From positions 62,001-126,000 of the forward strand of contig NZ_AUXY01000013.1 of NCBI RefSeq assembly GCF_001625695.1: DNA of 64,000 nt, given 5' to 3'. This document shows, in pieces, positions 56,164 through 64,000 of the stretch. The stretch comes from Pseudoalteromonas luteoviolacea H33-S. Its GTDB lineage: Bacteria; Pseudomonadota; Gammaproteobacteria; Enterobacterales; Alteromonadaceae. The notes beneath the pieces were generated by a model that saw nothing but the letters and a program-made list of their open reading frames with translations, was not told the origin of the DNA and searched no databases. A program made the translations under genes and the position numbers. The stretch's first letter is position 1, and the number at the start of each line of letters is the position of its first letter.

Positions 56164-56472
56164 ATGCCTATTGGTGACGTGCTAAACGCAGGTGTTGAAG
56201 GTTTTAATCGTGCTCAACAGAATATAGAACGGGCTTCTGCAGATATCAATCGTGCAACACTTGATGAGCAAAGCGATGACCAGCTAGCGCAACAAAGGCA
56301 ATTAGAAGCCGCGCGCCCTGAAGAAGCGGTGACAGCACCAGTTTCTCAACCGCCTAGGATCGATGAATCACTGGTTGCGTTAAAGGTAGAAGAGTTCAAC
56401 GCAAAAGCAAACACACAAACAATACAAACTGCTGATGAAGTGTTGGGAACTTTGGTTGATATTAAAGTGTAA
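56164..56472 (+). CDS. Small helical protein resembling flagellar rod/hook ends
   Basis: A 102-residue protein. The N-terminal 'GDVLNAGVEGFNRAQQNIERASADINRAT' helix and C-terminal 'VALKVEEFNAKANTQTIQTADEVLGTLVDIKV' helix resemble the terminal coiled-coil segments of flagellar axial proteins (compare 'QANARVISTADEMLGTLL'). No central domain is present. Function unknown. GGAG lies 8 bases before ATG 56164; a TTG four codons earlier is less likely. It is followed 2 bases later by the SprA-like gene. Confidence 0.75.
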   Translation: MPIGDVLNAGVEGFNRAQQNIERASADINRATLDEQSDDQLAQQRQLEAARPEEAVTAPVSQPPRIDESLVALKVEEFNAKANTQTIQTADEVLGTLVDIKV

Positions 56473-56474
56473 AC

Positions 56475-57383
56475 ATGAACATCGTCACGCCACAACCGGC
56501 GGTAACTCTTAACACTGCAAACGTCTATACAGAAACTGCTAGACGAGACAACCAGCTGCGTGAAGTGATCCCCAAGCCTGCAGCTGTCACCCCTCCTGCA
56601 ACCGAAAATAAATCGCTGCAAGACAACGATAAATCCCGTTTAAACGATGGTGAGTCGCAGGAGACTTACGACGCTAACGGGCAGCTCAAAGACAGCAAAA
56701 CAATACAAGAGCGCGGTGAAGAAAAAGGCGAAGAGCAGCAAAGCAAATCAGGATCTGATGATGAGCCATCAGAACGTGATCAGGCGCAGCAAGAGCAGGA
56801 TGAGCAGCAGTTAAAAGAACTTAAAGATCGCGATAGAGAAGTGAGGCTTCATGAGCAAGCACACGCTCGGGTAGGTGGTCAGTATGCTGGCTCTCCAAGT
56901 TATGATTATCAGCGTGGTCCAGACGGTAACAATTACGCGGTAGGTGGACAGGTGATGATAGATGTTGCACCTGTTGAAGGGGATCCCCAACAAACCATAG
57001 AGAAAATGCAAACGGTAAGAGCTGCGGCACTTGCACCCGCTGAGCCATCGGGCGCTGACCGAGCTATCGCAGCGGATGCCACTTCGAAAATAGCAACAGC
57101 ACAAGCTGAGTTGGCAAAACAATCTATTAGTGGGTCGGAAAATGAGAGTTCATCAAGTGGTGTTCAAAAATTTCAAAACCGTCGGTTAACTGAGGAAGGC
57201 ATTGCGCAATCTGAACAGCCTGTATTGGAGCGTGCCCGGTTAAAACAAGAAGCTGATCCATTTGCGGTGGCGTTGCCCATTGAGCGAGACCCAGAAATAG
57301 AATCTAGAGCGCTGAGAATCGAAGGGTTTTATGGTCAGATTGCTAAACCTGAAAAAGAAGCGCAGTTATCAGTATCAGTATAA
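56475..57383 (+). CDS. SprA-related putative metalloprotease
   Basis: A 302-residue protein. Residues ~1-110 are polar, Glu/Gln/Asp-rich and likely disordered. The SprA-related domain (~112-215) contains 'REVRLHEQAHARVGGQYAG' with the zinc motif HEQAH, then 'YQRGPDGNNYAVGGQVMIDV' and 'TIEKMQTVRAAALAPAEPS', all family hallmarks. No signal peptide. It starts 2 bases after the small flagellar-like gene, so they form an operon. Substrate unknown. A bidirectional terminator separates it from tex. Confidence 0.85.
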   Translation: MNIVTPQPAVTLNTANVYTETARRDNQLREVIPKPAAVTPPATENKSLQDNDKSRLNDGESQETYDANGQLKDSKTIQERGEEKGEEQQSKSGSDDEPSERDQAQQEQDEQQLKELKDRDREVRLHEQAHARVGGQYAGSPSYDYQRGPDGNNYAVGGQVMIDVAPVEGDPQQTIEKMQTVRAAALAPAEPSGADRAIAADATSKIATAQAELAKQSISGSENESSSSGVQKFQNRRLTEEGIAQSEQPVLERARLKQEADPFAVALPIERDPEIESRALRIEGFYGQIAKPEKEAQLSVSV

Positions 57384-57396
57384 AAGTAATTTTTTC

Positions 57397-57425
57397 AAAA
57401 AAAGGAAGGGAAACCTTCCTTTTTT
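57397..57425. terminator. Bidirectional terminator between the SprA-like gene and tex
   Basis: AAAAAAGGAAGG / CCTTCCTTTTTT with a GAAA loop gives a strong stem flanked by A and T runs, usable by both convergent genes. Confidence 0.9.
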
Positions 57426-57439
57426 AGTTTGTAGGTAAA

Positions 57440-59773
57440 TTATTTTTTCAATTTAGCAAAAGCCTCTGCAAAAGCATTACCCATAGCTGCATTGCCTTGG
57501 TCGCGACGATTACCTTTTTGGTTATCTCTGCGCTCAGGTTTGCGGCCATGATTTTGCCCTGATTTTTGCTGAGGTTTGTTTTTATGTGAATCTGTATTGG
57601 ATGGAGTTGCATCATTTAAGCGCATTGTAAAACTAATGCGTTTTCTGTCTGCATCGACCTCAATAACCTTAACTTTAACGATGTCGCCTGCTTTGACAAT
57701 CTCTCTTGGATCAGAGATAAATTTATCTGTGATGGCTGAAATATGCACAAGACCATCTTGGTGAACGCCCACATCAACAAATGCGCCAAAGTTGGCAACA
57801 TTTGATACCACACCTTCTAAGACCATACCGACTTTTAAATCAGATATTTTTTCAACACCCGCTTTAAATTGCGCTGTTTTAAACTCTGGACGTGGATCTC
57901 GTCCTGGTTTATCTAGTTCAGAAATGATATCTGTTACGGTAGGTAAACCAAATTTTTCGTCCACATAATCGCTAGGAGTGAGCTTTTTCAATACATCGCT
58001 ATTGCCAATAAGGTTTTGTAACTCAAGGGCATTTGATTTTGAGATCTGCTTTACAACTGGATAGGCTTCAGGGTGAACCGCAGAGGCATCTAGTGGATCG
58101 TCGCCATCATTGATGCGTAAAAATCCAGCAGCTTGTTCAAATGCTTTAGGGCCTAAACGCTCGACTTTTTTAAGCTGCTTTCGATTGGCGAATGAGCCAT
58201 TGCTATCACGATATTTGACGATATTACTTGCCAGCGTTTTATTCAACCCTGAAACGCGCGTAAGTAAAGGAACAGAGGCTGTATTGACGTCAACACCGAC
58301 TGAGTTTACACAGTCTTCAACGACGGCAGTCAAAGCTTGGCCTAATTGGCTTTGCGATACATCATGCTGGTATTGGCCTACACCAATCGACTTTGGTTCA
58401 ATCTTAACCAACTCTGCAAGTGGATCTTGCAGACGTCTCGCAATGGATACCGCGCCACGTAATGATACATCTAATTCTGGAAATTCATTGGCGGCAAATT
58501 CTGATGCAGAATAGACAGACGCACCCGCTTCACTGACCATGATTTTAGTTAAATTGAGATCAGATGCTGCTTTTTGTACTTCAGAAGCCAGCTTGTCTGT
58601 TTCACGAGATGCAGTCCCATTACCAATAGCAATCAGCTGTACTTTATGTTGTCTTGATAATTGCTCAATGGTGCGTATTGACTTATCCCAATGATTTTGC
58701 GGTGCATGGGGGTAGATAGTCGTGGTCGCAAGTAGTTTGCCTGTTGCATCGACGATGGCAATTTTACAGCCTGTTCTTAGACCAGGATCAATGCCCATGG
58801 TTACTTTTGGCCCTGCGGGCGCCGCCATGAGTAAATCTTTTAAGTTTTTGGCAAAAACGTCGATTGCACCGTTTTCAGCTTTTTCTCTTAACGTGCCTAA
58901 AAATTCGTTTTCTAGATGTAAAGAGAGTTTAACTTTCCACGCCCATTGGACAACGACCATAAGCCACTCGCTGGCAGGCGCGCCTTGTACAACTAAGCCA
59001 TAATGATCGGCAATCATTTGTGCACAAAACTGTTGGTGATCTTCCGCTTGAGGTTCTGGATTAATGGCGAGTTGCAGAATACCTTCGTTTCTCGCTCTGA
59101 GCATAGCAAGTGCACGATGCGAAGGCACTTTAGAAAGTAACTCATTGTGCTCAAAATAGTCTCTATATTTGCTACCGTTATCTTCTTGGCCTTTGATAAC
59201 ACGGCTTTGTAGCTGAGCACTCTCACTGATGTGTGCTCTAAACTTTGCGAGCAGCTTGGCATCCTCAGCAAATCGTTCCATCAAAATGAATTTGGCGCCA
59301 TCAAGTACGCTTTTTACATCAGGAAAGCTTGCATCTGTATTAATAAAGTTTTCAGCAACCAATTGAGGCGATAGATTAGGGTCTTTAAATAGCTTATCAG
59401 CTAAAGGCTCAATGCCAGCCTCGATTGCTATCTGGCCTTTTGTGCGTCGTTTGGGCTTGTAAGGCAGGTAGAGATCTTCAAGCTCAGTTTTACTGCTGGC
59501 TTGGGCAATATCATTTGCCAGTTGAGGAGACAGCTTACCTTGCTCTTCAATTGTTTTGATTATAAATGCACGTCTTTCTTCCAATTCTCTCAAATATGAA
59601 AGACGTTGCTCCAGTAAACGTAATTGTGAGTCATCTAAGCCACCGGTGACTTCTTTACGATAACGTGCGATAAAGGGAACTGTTGCGCCCTCATCTAACA
59701 ATGTGGTGGCTGCCAGCACTTGCTGTTCTGAGGCATTTAGCTCATGGGCTAAACGAGCTGAGATGTTGCTCAT
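57440..59773 (-). CDS. tex: RNA-binding transcription accessory protein Tex
   Basis: A 777-residue cytosolic protein. N-terminal helical Tex region, a YqgF/RNase H-like domain ('[19 protein letters not shown]'), helix-hairpin-helix domains (~480-560, '[24 protein letters not shown]'), and a C-terminal S1 domain (~640-715, '[21 protein letters not shown]'). A basic Lys/Arg/Asn/Gln-rich tail follows. It binds nucleic acids and affects transcription and stress survival. It is upstream of greB, as in E. coli (yhgF-greB-ompR). Confidence 0.97.
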   Translation of the reverse strand: MSNISARLAHELNASEQQVLAATTLLDEGATVPFIARYRKEVTGGLDDSQLRLLEQRLSYLRELEERRAFIIKTIEEQGKLSPQLANDIAQASSKTELEDLYLPYKPKRRTKGQIAIEAGIEPLADKLFKDPNLSPQLVAENFINTDASFPDVKSVLDGAKFILMERFAEDAKLLAKFRAHISESAQLQSRVIKGQEDNGSKYRDYFEHNELLSKVPSHRALAMLRARNEGILQLAINPEPQAEDHQQFCAQMIADHYGLVVQGAPASEWLMVVVQWAWKVKLSLHLENEFLGTLREKAENGAIDVFAKNLKDLLMAAPAGPKVTMGIDPGLRTGCKIAIVDATGKLLATTTIYPHAPQNHWDKSIRTIEQLSRQHKVQLIAIGNGTASRETDKLASEVQKAASDLNLTKIMVSEAGASVYSASEFAANEFPELDVSLRGAVSIARRLQDPLAELVKIEPKSIGVGQYQHDVSQSQLGQALTAVVEDCVNSVGVDVNTASVPLLTRVSGLNKTLASNIVKYRDSNGSFANRKQLKKVERLGPKAFEQAAGFLRINDGDDPLDASAVHPEAYPVVKQISKSNALELQNLIGNSDVLKKLTPSDYVDEKFGLPTVTDIISELDKPGRDPRPEFKTAQFKAGVEKISDLKVGMVLEGVVSNVANFGAFVDVGVHQDGLVHISAITDKFISDPREIVKAGDIVKVKVIEVDADRKRISFTMRLNDATPSNTDSHKNKPQQKSGQNHGRKPERRDNQKGNRRDQGNAAMGNAFAEAFAKLKK

Positions 59774-59858
59774 GCAAAATCCTTATAAAGTTCAATTAGC
59801 TACGCTAACAAATCAATTAAGCGTGGGAGTGAATCATACCATATTAGTGAGCATTTTA

Positions 59859-60332
59859 TCAGGCTTGATATTCAATTCTATTGATATACCACTGAGCGTC
59901 ACCTTGTGGCGTTTTTACCATAAAATCATCATCAACAGATTTACCAAGCAATGCTCTAGCCATTGGAGAATCAATAGAAATATAGTCATTACGTTCGTAA
60001 ATTTCATCTGGACCGACGATTCTGAAGTACTTTGTTTCGCCATCGTCATTTTCAATTTCGACCCAAGCGCCAAAGTAGACTTTGCCAGCTTGCTGTGGGT
60101 CATATTCAATGACTTTTAAATCGGGTAGGCGTTTACGTAAATACCTGACTCTTCGGTCAATTTGTCGCAATAAACGTTTATTAAAGGTGTAATCTGCGTT
60201 TTCAGAGCGATCGCCGAGGCTTGCAGCCCAATTGACAATTTTTGTAATTTCGGGGCGTTTTTCAAACCAAAGATGATCGTGCTCTTGCTGCAGTTTGCGA
60301 TATCCTTCGGGTGTAATTAAGTTTGTTTTCAT
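59859..60332 (-). CDS. greB: Transcription elongation factor GreB
   Basis: A 157-residue factor with an N-terminal coiled coil ('EGYRKLQQEHDHLWFEKRPEITKIVNWAASLGDRSENADY', tip acidic residues DRSENAD) and a C-terminal FKBP-like domain ('ISIDSPMARALLGKSVDDDFMV'). It stimulates RNA cleavage in backtracked RNA polymerase. The GreB rather than GreA type is indicated by 'RRVRYLRKRLPDLKVIEYDPQQAGKVYFGAWV'. Divergent from ompR, a widespread gammaproteobacterial arrangement. Confidence 0.97.
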   Translation of the reverse strand: MKTNLITPEGYRKLQQEHDHLWFEKRPEITKIVNWAASLGDRSENADYTFNKRLLRQIDRRVRYLRKRLPDLKVIEYDPQQAGKVYFGAWVEIENDDGETKYFRIVGPDEIYERNDYISIDSPMARALLGKSVDDDFMVKTPQGDAQWYINRIEYQA

Positions 60333-60480
60333 AATGTACTATATCAAAAAACCTGCTAGAGGCATGCTTGCTAAGTGTACTGTAACGTTCAGTAACAATC
60401 TTATCAGTAAGTTATGGTGTCTAAGGCGCTTATTTTCAATTATATTTAACGAATAGTTGAATGATAACAAGAAGAATCCA

Positions 60481-61200
60481 ATGGGAAATGAAACAACAAA
60501 AGTATTAGTCGTAGATGATGACATGAGATTACGCAGCTTGTTAGAGCGCTATCTTGTGGAGCAAGGATTCATTGTTCGAAGTGCCGCGAATGCTGAACAA
60601 ATGGATAGGTTATTAGAACGAGAAAACTTCCATTTAATGGTCTTAGACCTGATGTTGCCGGGAGAGGATGGTTTATCAATTTGCCGTCGTTTAAGGCAGA
60701 AAGAAAATGAAATCCCAATTGTGATGTTAACGGCCAAAGGTGATGAAGTTGATCGCATTATTGGGCTTGAGCTTGGAGCCGATGATTACTTACCTAAACC
60801 ATTTAACCCCAGAGAGTTACTTGCCCGCATTAAAGCTGTCTTGAGAAGAAAAACGAAAGAAGTACCAGGTGCCCCTGCTGCAGAAGAAAATGAGGTGGAA
60901 TTTGGTATATTTAAGCTGAATTTGGCGACTCGCGAGATGCAAAAAGGCGATCAAACTATCGCGCTAACCAGTGGTGAGTTTGCTGTTCTTAAAGCCCTAG
61001 TTAGTCACCCACGAGAGCCTTTGAGCCGTGATAAGTTAATGAATTTAGCACGAGGGCGCGATTACAGTGCATTGGAGCGAAGCATTGATGTACAGGTTTC
61101 TCGATTGAGAAGAATGATAGAAGAAGATGCGTCTAATCCAAGATATATTCAGACTGTCTGGGGGTTAGGTTATGTGTTTGTGCCTGATGGCGAAAAATAA
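60481..61200 (+). CDS. ompR: Response regulator OmpR
   Basis: A 239-residue regulator with receiver domain (~1-125; phospho-Asp in '[13 protein letters not shown]') and OmpR-type winged helix (~140-236; '[37 protein letters not shown]'). It controls porin and envelope genes with osmolarity. ATG 60481 gives the normal length; the longer frame starts at a TTG. Its stop and the envZ start share bases (TAATG). Confidence 0.96.
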   Translation: MGNETTKVLVVDDDMRLRSLLERYLVEQGFIVRSAANAEQMDRLLERENFHLMVLDLMLPGEDGLSICRRLRQKENEIPIVMLTAKGDEVDRIIGLELGADDYLPKPFNPRELLARIKAVLRRKTKEVPGAPAAEENEVEFGIFKLNLATREMQKGDQTIALTSGEFAVLKALVSHPREPLSRDKLMNLARGRDYSALERSIDVQVSRLRRMIEEDASNPRYIQTVWGLGYVFVPDGEK

Positions 61201-62501
61201 TGGGAATTTTTCCGCGTAGTGCGTTTGGTCAGACGGTATTTTTTGTTGCCGCATTGCTGCTTATAAACCAAATCGTTTCGTATATAACAGTCACTTTATA
61301 TGTGTTCAAACCGACATTTGAGCAAGTGAATTTAATGCTTGCGAAGCAAGTGAAAACAGTATTTATTGACTGGGAAGAAGGGGTTGAAGTGGACTCCGCG
61401 TTATCAAATAAGTTTTTTGAGATAACGGGAATTGATGTGATGACGCAAAAGGAGGCGTACATTAATGGCTTGGGCCAAGCCCGTGAATATAGCTTGCTCT
61501 CTCGGAGTATGTCAGAGCAGCTCAATGGTTCCGCGCGAGTCAGGATCAGCCAAGGAGATCCAGTAGTCTATTGGGTTGAAGCGCCACAAGCTCCGGGGTA
61601 TTGGGTAAGAGTCCCTTTAACTGGGTTTTCAGAAACTAAGTTGGAATTTTTGGTTTTTTACTTATCGAGCATTGGTTTTCTGAGCGTACTGGGTGGGTGG
61701 CTCTTTGCAAGACATTTGAATCGGCCATTAAAAGCATTGCAAACAGCTGCAAGCCGAGTGGGTGTCGGGGACTTTTCGACACGTCTGGTTGAACAGGGAT
61801 CAACGGAAGTAATAGAAGTAACTAAGGCATTTAATCAAATGTCCAAAGGTATTGCTGAGCTCGAAAGCGATCGTCGATTGCTGATGGCCGGTGTGTCCCA
61901 TGACCTAAGAACGCCTTTGACACGAATACGTTTGGCGACAGAAATGATGTCTGATGAAGAAGCCTACCTAAAGGAAGGGATCATCGACGATATTGAGGAT
62001 ATGAACGCCATTATTGATCAGTTCATTGAATATCTTCGTCATCACAGCAGTGGTGAAATGCACCAAGAGAATGTAAATACGCTCGTAGAGGAAGTGGTGC
62101 ATGCAGAGCAGCAGCATAAACGAACAATAAATGTAAGTCTTACAGAAAAAGTGCCGTGGGTACAGGCCAATCATGTTGCTTTGAAACGCGTTTTGACCAA
62201 TATGATTGAAAATGCCATCAAGTACTCCGAAGGTGAAATTGATGTATCAACACATCTAGAACCTAAAAATAACGCGGTGGTGATCCAAGTGAAGGATAGG
62301 GGACCTGGGATCCCTGAGTCCGAGTTAGAATCTGTATTTGAGCCGTTTAAGCAAGGGGACCAAGCGAGAGGCTCCGATGGAAGTGGGCTAGGTTTGGCAA
62401 TTATTAAGCGTATTGTGGCAACGCACGGTGGTAAAGTATCTTTAAGAAATAGAGTGCAAGGCGGCCTATGTGCAGAGGTACAGCTTCCAATATATAAGTA
62501 A
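61200..62501 (+). CDS. envZ: Sensor histidine kinase EnvZ
   Basis: A 433-residue inner-membrane kinase. Two membrane helices (~12-34 and ~148-168) flank a periplasmic part; HAMP follows; the phospho-His is in '[24 protein letters not shown]' (~233); N, G1 and G2 boxes are '[16 protein letters not shown]', 'KDRGPGIPE' and '[12 protein letters not shown]'. It phosphorylates OmpR. Translationally coupled to ompR. A terminator follows. Confidence 0.96.
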   Translation: MGIFPRSAFGQTVFFVAALLLINQIVSYITVTLYVFKPTFEQVNLMLAKQVKTVFIDWEEGVEVDSALSNKFFEITGIDVMTQKEAYINGLGQAREYSLLSRSMSEQLNGSARVRISQGDPVVYWVEAPQAPGYWVRVPLTGFSETKLEFLVFYLSSIGFLSVLGGWLFARHLNRPLKALQTAASRVGVGDFSTRLVEQGSTEVIEVTKAFNQMSKGIAELESDRRLLMAGVSHDLRTPLTRIRLATEMMSDEEAYLKEGIIDDIEDMNAIIDQFIEYLRHHSSGEMHQENVNTLVEEVVHAEQQHKRTINVSLTEKVPWVQANHVALKRVLTNMIENAIKYSEGEIDVSTHLEPKNNAVVIQVKDRGPGIPESELESVFEPFKQGDQARGSDGSGLGLAIIKRIVATHGGKVSLRNRVQGGLCAEVQLPIYK

Positions 62502-62509
62502 TCCTTCAG

Positions 62510-62537
62510 GTAGCAGCTTGACTCGTCAAGCTGCTAC
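62510..62537. terminator. Terminator between envZ and the peptide gene
   Basis: GTAGCAGCTTGA / TCAAGCTGCTAC, a 12-bp perfect stem with a four-base loop, lies 8 bases after envZ and 14 bases beyond the stop of the convergent peptide gene. T-rich sequence follows on the plus strand. Confidence 0.8.
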
Positions 62538-62551
62538 TACTTTATTACTAA

Positions 62552-62725
62552 TCAAATTGTGCAAGTTGAAGTGCAAACGGCTGGATGAGTTGGGCAGATC
62601 TGCCAGCTATTGTGTTGCGGCGCAACACGTGTCTTACGAGCACCCGCGACCTCATGGGTAAGCGCTAGGTCAACTTGATTATTATGTAAGCTTTTAAGTG
62701 CTTTTTTCTTTAGATTTAGTTTCAT
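62552..62725 (-). CDS. Putative RiPP-like precursor peptide (family 2, copy 1), 57 residues
   Basis: A 57-residue peptide. The leader MKLNLKKKALKSLHNNQVD continues to 'LTHEVAGA'; the core is 'WQICPTHPAVCTSTCTI' with three Cys. It shares the leader pattern and the segment C-x-THPA-x-C with the gene at 62993. AAAAGGAT lies 9 bases before the ATG. It is short enough to be missed by usual length cut-offs. No modifying or export gene is visible nearby. Confidence 0.65.
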   Translation of the reverse strand: MKLNLKKKALKSLHNNQVDLALTHEVAGARKTRVAPQHNSWQICPTHPAVCTSTCTI

Positions 62726-62955
62726 AGTTTAATCCTTTTCTAATTACGTATTAATTCTCGAGGTCACCATTACCTCAGCTCTTAACTTAACGAGAACTGT
62801 AGGTAGTGTAAATCGTTCTTAGTTGAGCAATATTCAACCTGTTCATATTGTCAAAGTGTAGATACTCACAATTAGGAGGAACTTTCTTTATGAGCGCAAT
62901 CCATTTTTTGAACGATAAGCTATTGATGAACGGGGTTTTTAAATTTGTATTAATA

Positions 62956-62982
62956 GTAAAGCTTGGTCAATCCAAGCTTTAC
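62956..62982 (-). terminator. Hairpin terminator after the family-2 peptide gene
   Basis: GTAAAGCTTGG / CCAAGCTTTAC, an 11-bp perfect stem with a 5-base loop, lies 11 bases after the stop of the gene at 62993 on the minus strand. The following sequence is AT-rich without a strict T run. Confidence 0.7.
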
Positions 62983-62992
62983 CTGTATTTAA

Positions 62993-63193
62993 CTAGACGC
63001 ACATATCAATAGAAGGACATAAGCCTATAGATTGGCAAATAGCCGGGTGAGTGTCGCATACGTAGTAACTGTTGCAATCAATTCTAGAGTTGAAGGTTGC
63101 ACCACGGCCTGCACCGATTTGCTTAGTTTGCTGTGCGTCTAGGTTTTTGGCGTTGAGATCTTTGATGTGTTTCTTTTTAAGTTGTAATTTCAT
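62993..63193 (-). CDS. Putative RiPP-like precursor peptide (family 2, copy 2)
   Basis: A 66-residue peptide. Leader MKLQLKKKHIKDLNAKNLD ends near 'QIGAGRG'; the core holds six Cys and includes 'YYVCDTHPAICQSIGLCP'. C-x-THPA-x-C matches the neighbour at 62552. AAGGAAATACAG precedes ATG 63193, which I prefer to an ATG eight codons upstream because the leader then lines up with its relatives. The Cys-rich core could form disulphides or thioether rings; neither can be told from sequence. Confidence 0.65.
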   Translation of the reverse strand: MKLQLKKKHIKDLNAKNLDAQQTKQIGAGRGATFNSRIDCNSYYVCDTHPAICQSIGLCPSIDMCV

Positions 63194-63324
63194 CTGTATT
63201 TCCTTTATCAAAATCATATTATGTCAATTTATTTGACTAAATTACTTTAAATAGGAACTCGGCCTGTGTAAATATTGTTCTATTGAAGATTGTTCAAGAT
63301 GAGTAATTCTTGATTTTTAGACAT

Positions 63325-63348
63325 AAAAAAACGCCCAACGAGGGGCGC
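63325..63348 (-). terminator. Intrinsic terminator after pckA
   Basis: On the minus strand a short GC-rich stem (CGCCC / GGGCG) is followed by a run of seven T, 25 bases after the pckA stop. Confidence 0.75.
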
Positions 63349-63372
63349 TTTTGATAAAGGAAAGGGTGTTGC

Positions 63373-64000
63373 TTAACCGCGAGGACCTGCTGACTTGATT
63401 GCGTCAGATACGTCGTATTTCTCGAAGTTAGCTTTAAAGTCTGCCGCTAGTTTAGCTGCGTACTCTGCATACTTGTCTTTATCTTCCCAAGTGTTTACTG
63501 GGTTAAGTAGCTTTTCATCTACGCCATCTACCGCAACTGGGATATCTAAGTTCAATGCTTCAATATGTTGAGTTTCAACGCCTTCTAGCGTGTCATTCAC
63601 GATAGCATCAATAACGGCACGTGTTGTTGGAATGTCGAAGCGCTTACCTACACCGTAAGGACCACCAGTCCAACCTGTGTTTACTAGGTATACTTTTGCA
63701 CCAAACTCACGTACACGCTTCATTAGCAATTCAGCATAAACACCTGCTGGACGTGGGAAGAACGGCGCACCAAAACACGTTGAGAATGTAGATTCGATAT
63801 CAGATGTTGAACCGATTTCAGTTGAGCCAACTTTTGCAGTGTAACCACTTAAGAAGTGATAAGCAGCAGCTTCTTCAGACAAAATAGATACAGGAGGTAA
63901 TACACCACTTACGTCACATGTTAAGAATACAACTGCACGAGGTTCGCCTGCACGGTTTTCTACTTTACGTTTTTCAACATGCTCAAGTGGGTATGCTGCA
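63373..64000 (-). CDS. pckA: Phosphoenolpyruvate carboxykinase (ATP), C-terminal part
   Basis: The frame is open to the right edge, so only the last ~208 residues are seen. '[37 protein letters not shown]' with '[22 protein letters not shown]' and '[21 protein letters not shown]' are hallmarks of ATP-type PEPCK, including the adenine-binding region. The enzyme decarboxylates oxaloacetate to phosphoenolpyruvate in gluconeogenesis. The N-terminal part with the Walker motif lies outside. An ompR-envZ-pckA order is common in gammaproteobacteria; here two peptide genes intervene. Confidence 0.96.
   Translation of the reverse strand, partial: AAYPLEHVEKRKVENRAGEPRAVVFLTCDVSGVLPPVSILSEEAAAYHFLSGYTAKVGSTEIGSTSDIESTFSTCFGAPFFPRPAGVYAELLMKRVREFGAKVYLVNTGWTGGPYGVGKRFDIPTTRAVIDAIVNDTLEGVETQHIEALNLDIPVAVDGVDEKLLNPVNTWEDKDKYAEYAAKLAADFKANFEKYDVSDAIKSAGPRG

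Noticed and set aside
62890-63012. 40-residue plus-strand frame after a perfect AGGAGG site
   Set aside because: It runs through the terminator hairpin and into the end of the convergent peptide gene; only the ribosome-binding site supports it.

Overview
The window comes from a marine gammaproteobacterium, most likely Pseudoalteromonas or a close relative. The basis is gene content, order and family resemblance: accBC-aroQ, dsbD-cutA, fxsA-groESL, a long aa3 oxidase cluster, a CheD-containing chemotaxis cluster, and tex-greB-ompR-envZ-pckA. No database search was possible. Coordinates were counted by hand from the sequence, and several starts were moved from the longest open frame to a better ribosome-binding site.

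Positions 1-17255 are accessory DNA. The left end looks like the distal part of an extracellular contractile injection system (eCIS) locus: the tail of an unidentified gene, a small Ala-rich protein and a terminator, then a DUF4157 HELGH protein, three candidate cargo proteins sharing an N-terminal start (MYxQ....K), a signal-less GH18 protein, a LysM protein and an Afp15-like AAA+ ATPase. No sheath, tube or baseplate gene is visible; those would lie to the left. Next come an R-body gene (rebB) and three tandem paralogues resembling the C-terminal domain of the cyanobactin protease PatG. Up to five promoters in this region share one layout, (T)ACCAA, 21 bases, then a TATAGT or TAAATT hexamer; two carry a perfect 19-base palindrome. 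After these lies a possible defence pair: a 1093-residue DUF4062/membrane/helical-repeat protein and a SLATT-type (DUF4231) two-TM protein. A tRNA-Ile(CAU) marks the right edge.

Positions 17481-29727 are mainly core: accC, accB, aroQ, dsbD, cutA, fxsA, groES-groEL with a clear heat-shock promoter, a CadC-like membrane regulator and two exported hydrolases. Positions 29917-31533 hold an AT-rich cluster of short Cys-rich peptides with a conserved leader ending in AGG, one a decayed copy. Two related peptides lie at 62552-63193, one only 57 residues long. They resemble RiPP precursors, but no modifying enzyme is visible.

Positions 31866-39998 encode cytochrome c oxidase with its copper, heme A and assembly factors (coxB, coxA, ctaG, coxC, surf1, ctaA, ctaB, sco1). 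Positions 40120-48762 encode a chemosensory system (STAS, CheY, CheA, CheW, a triple-PAS receptor, CheR, CheD, CheB). The rest is housekeeping: polysaccharide deacetylase, MATE transporter, nfuA, an M14 peptidase-like protein, comF, bioH, two flagellar or SprA-like genes, tex, greB, ompR-envZ and the 3' part of pckA, which runs off the right edge.
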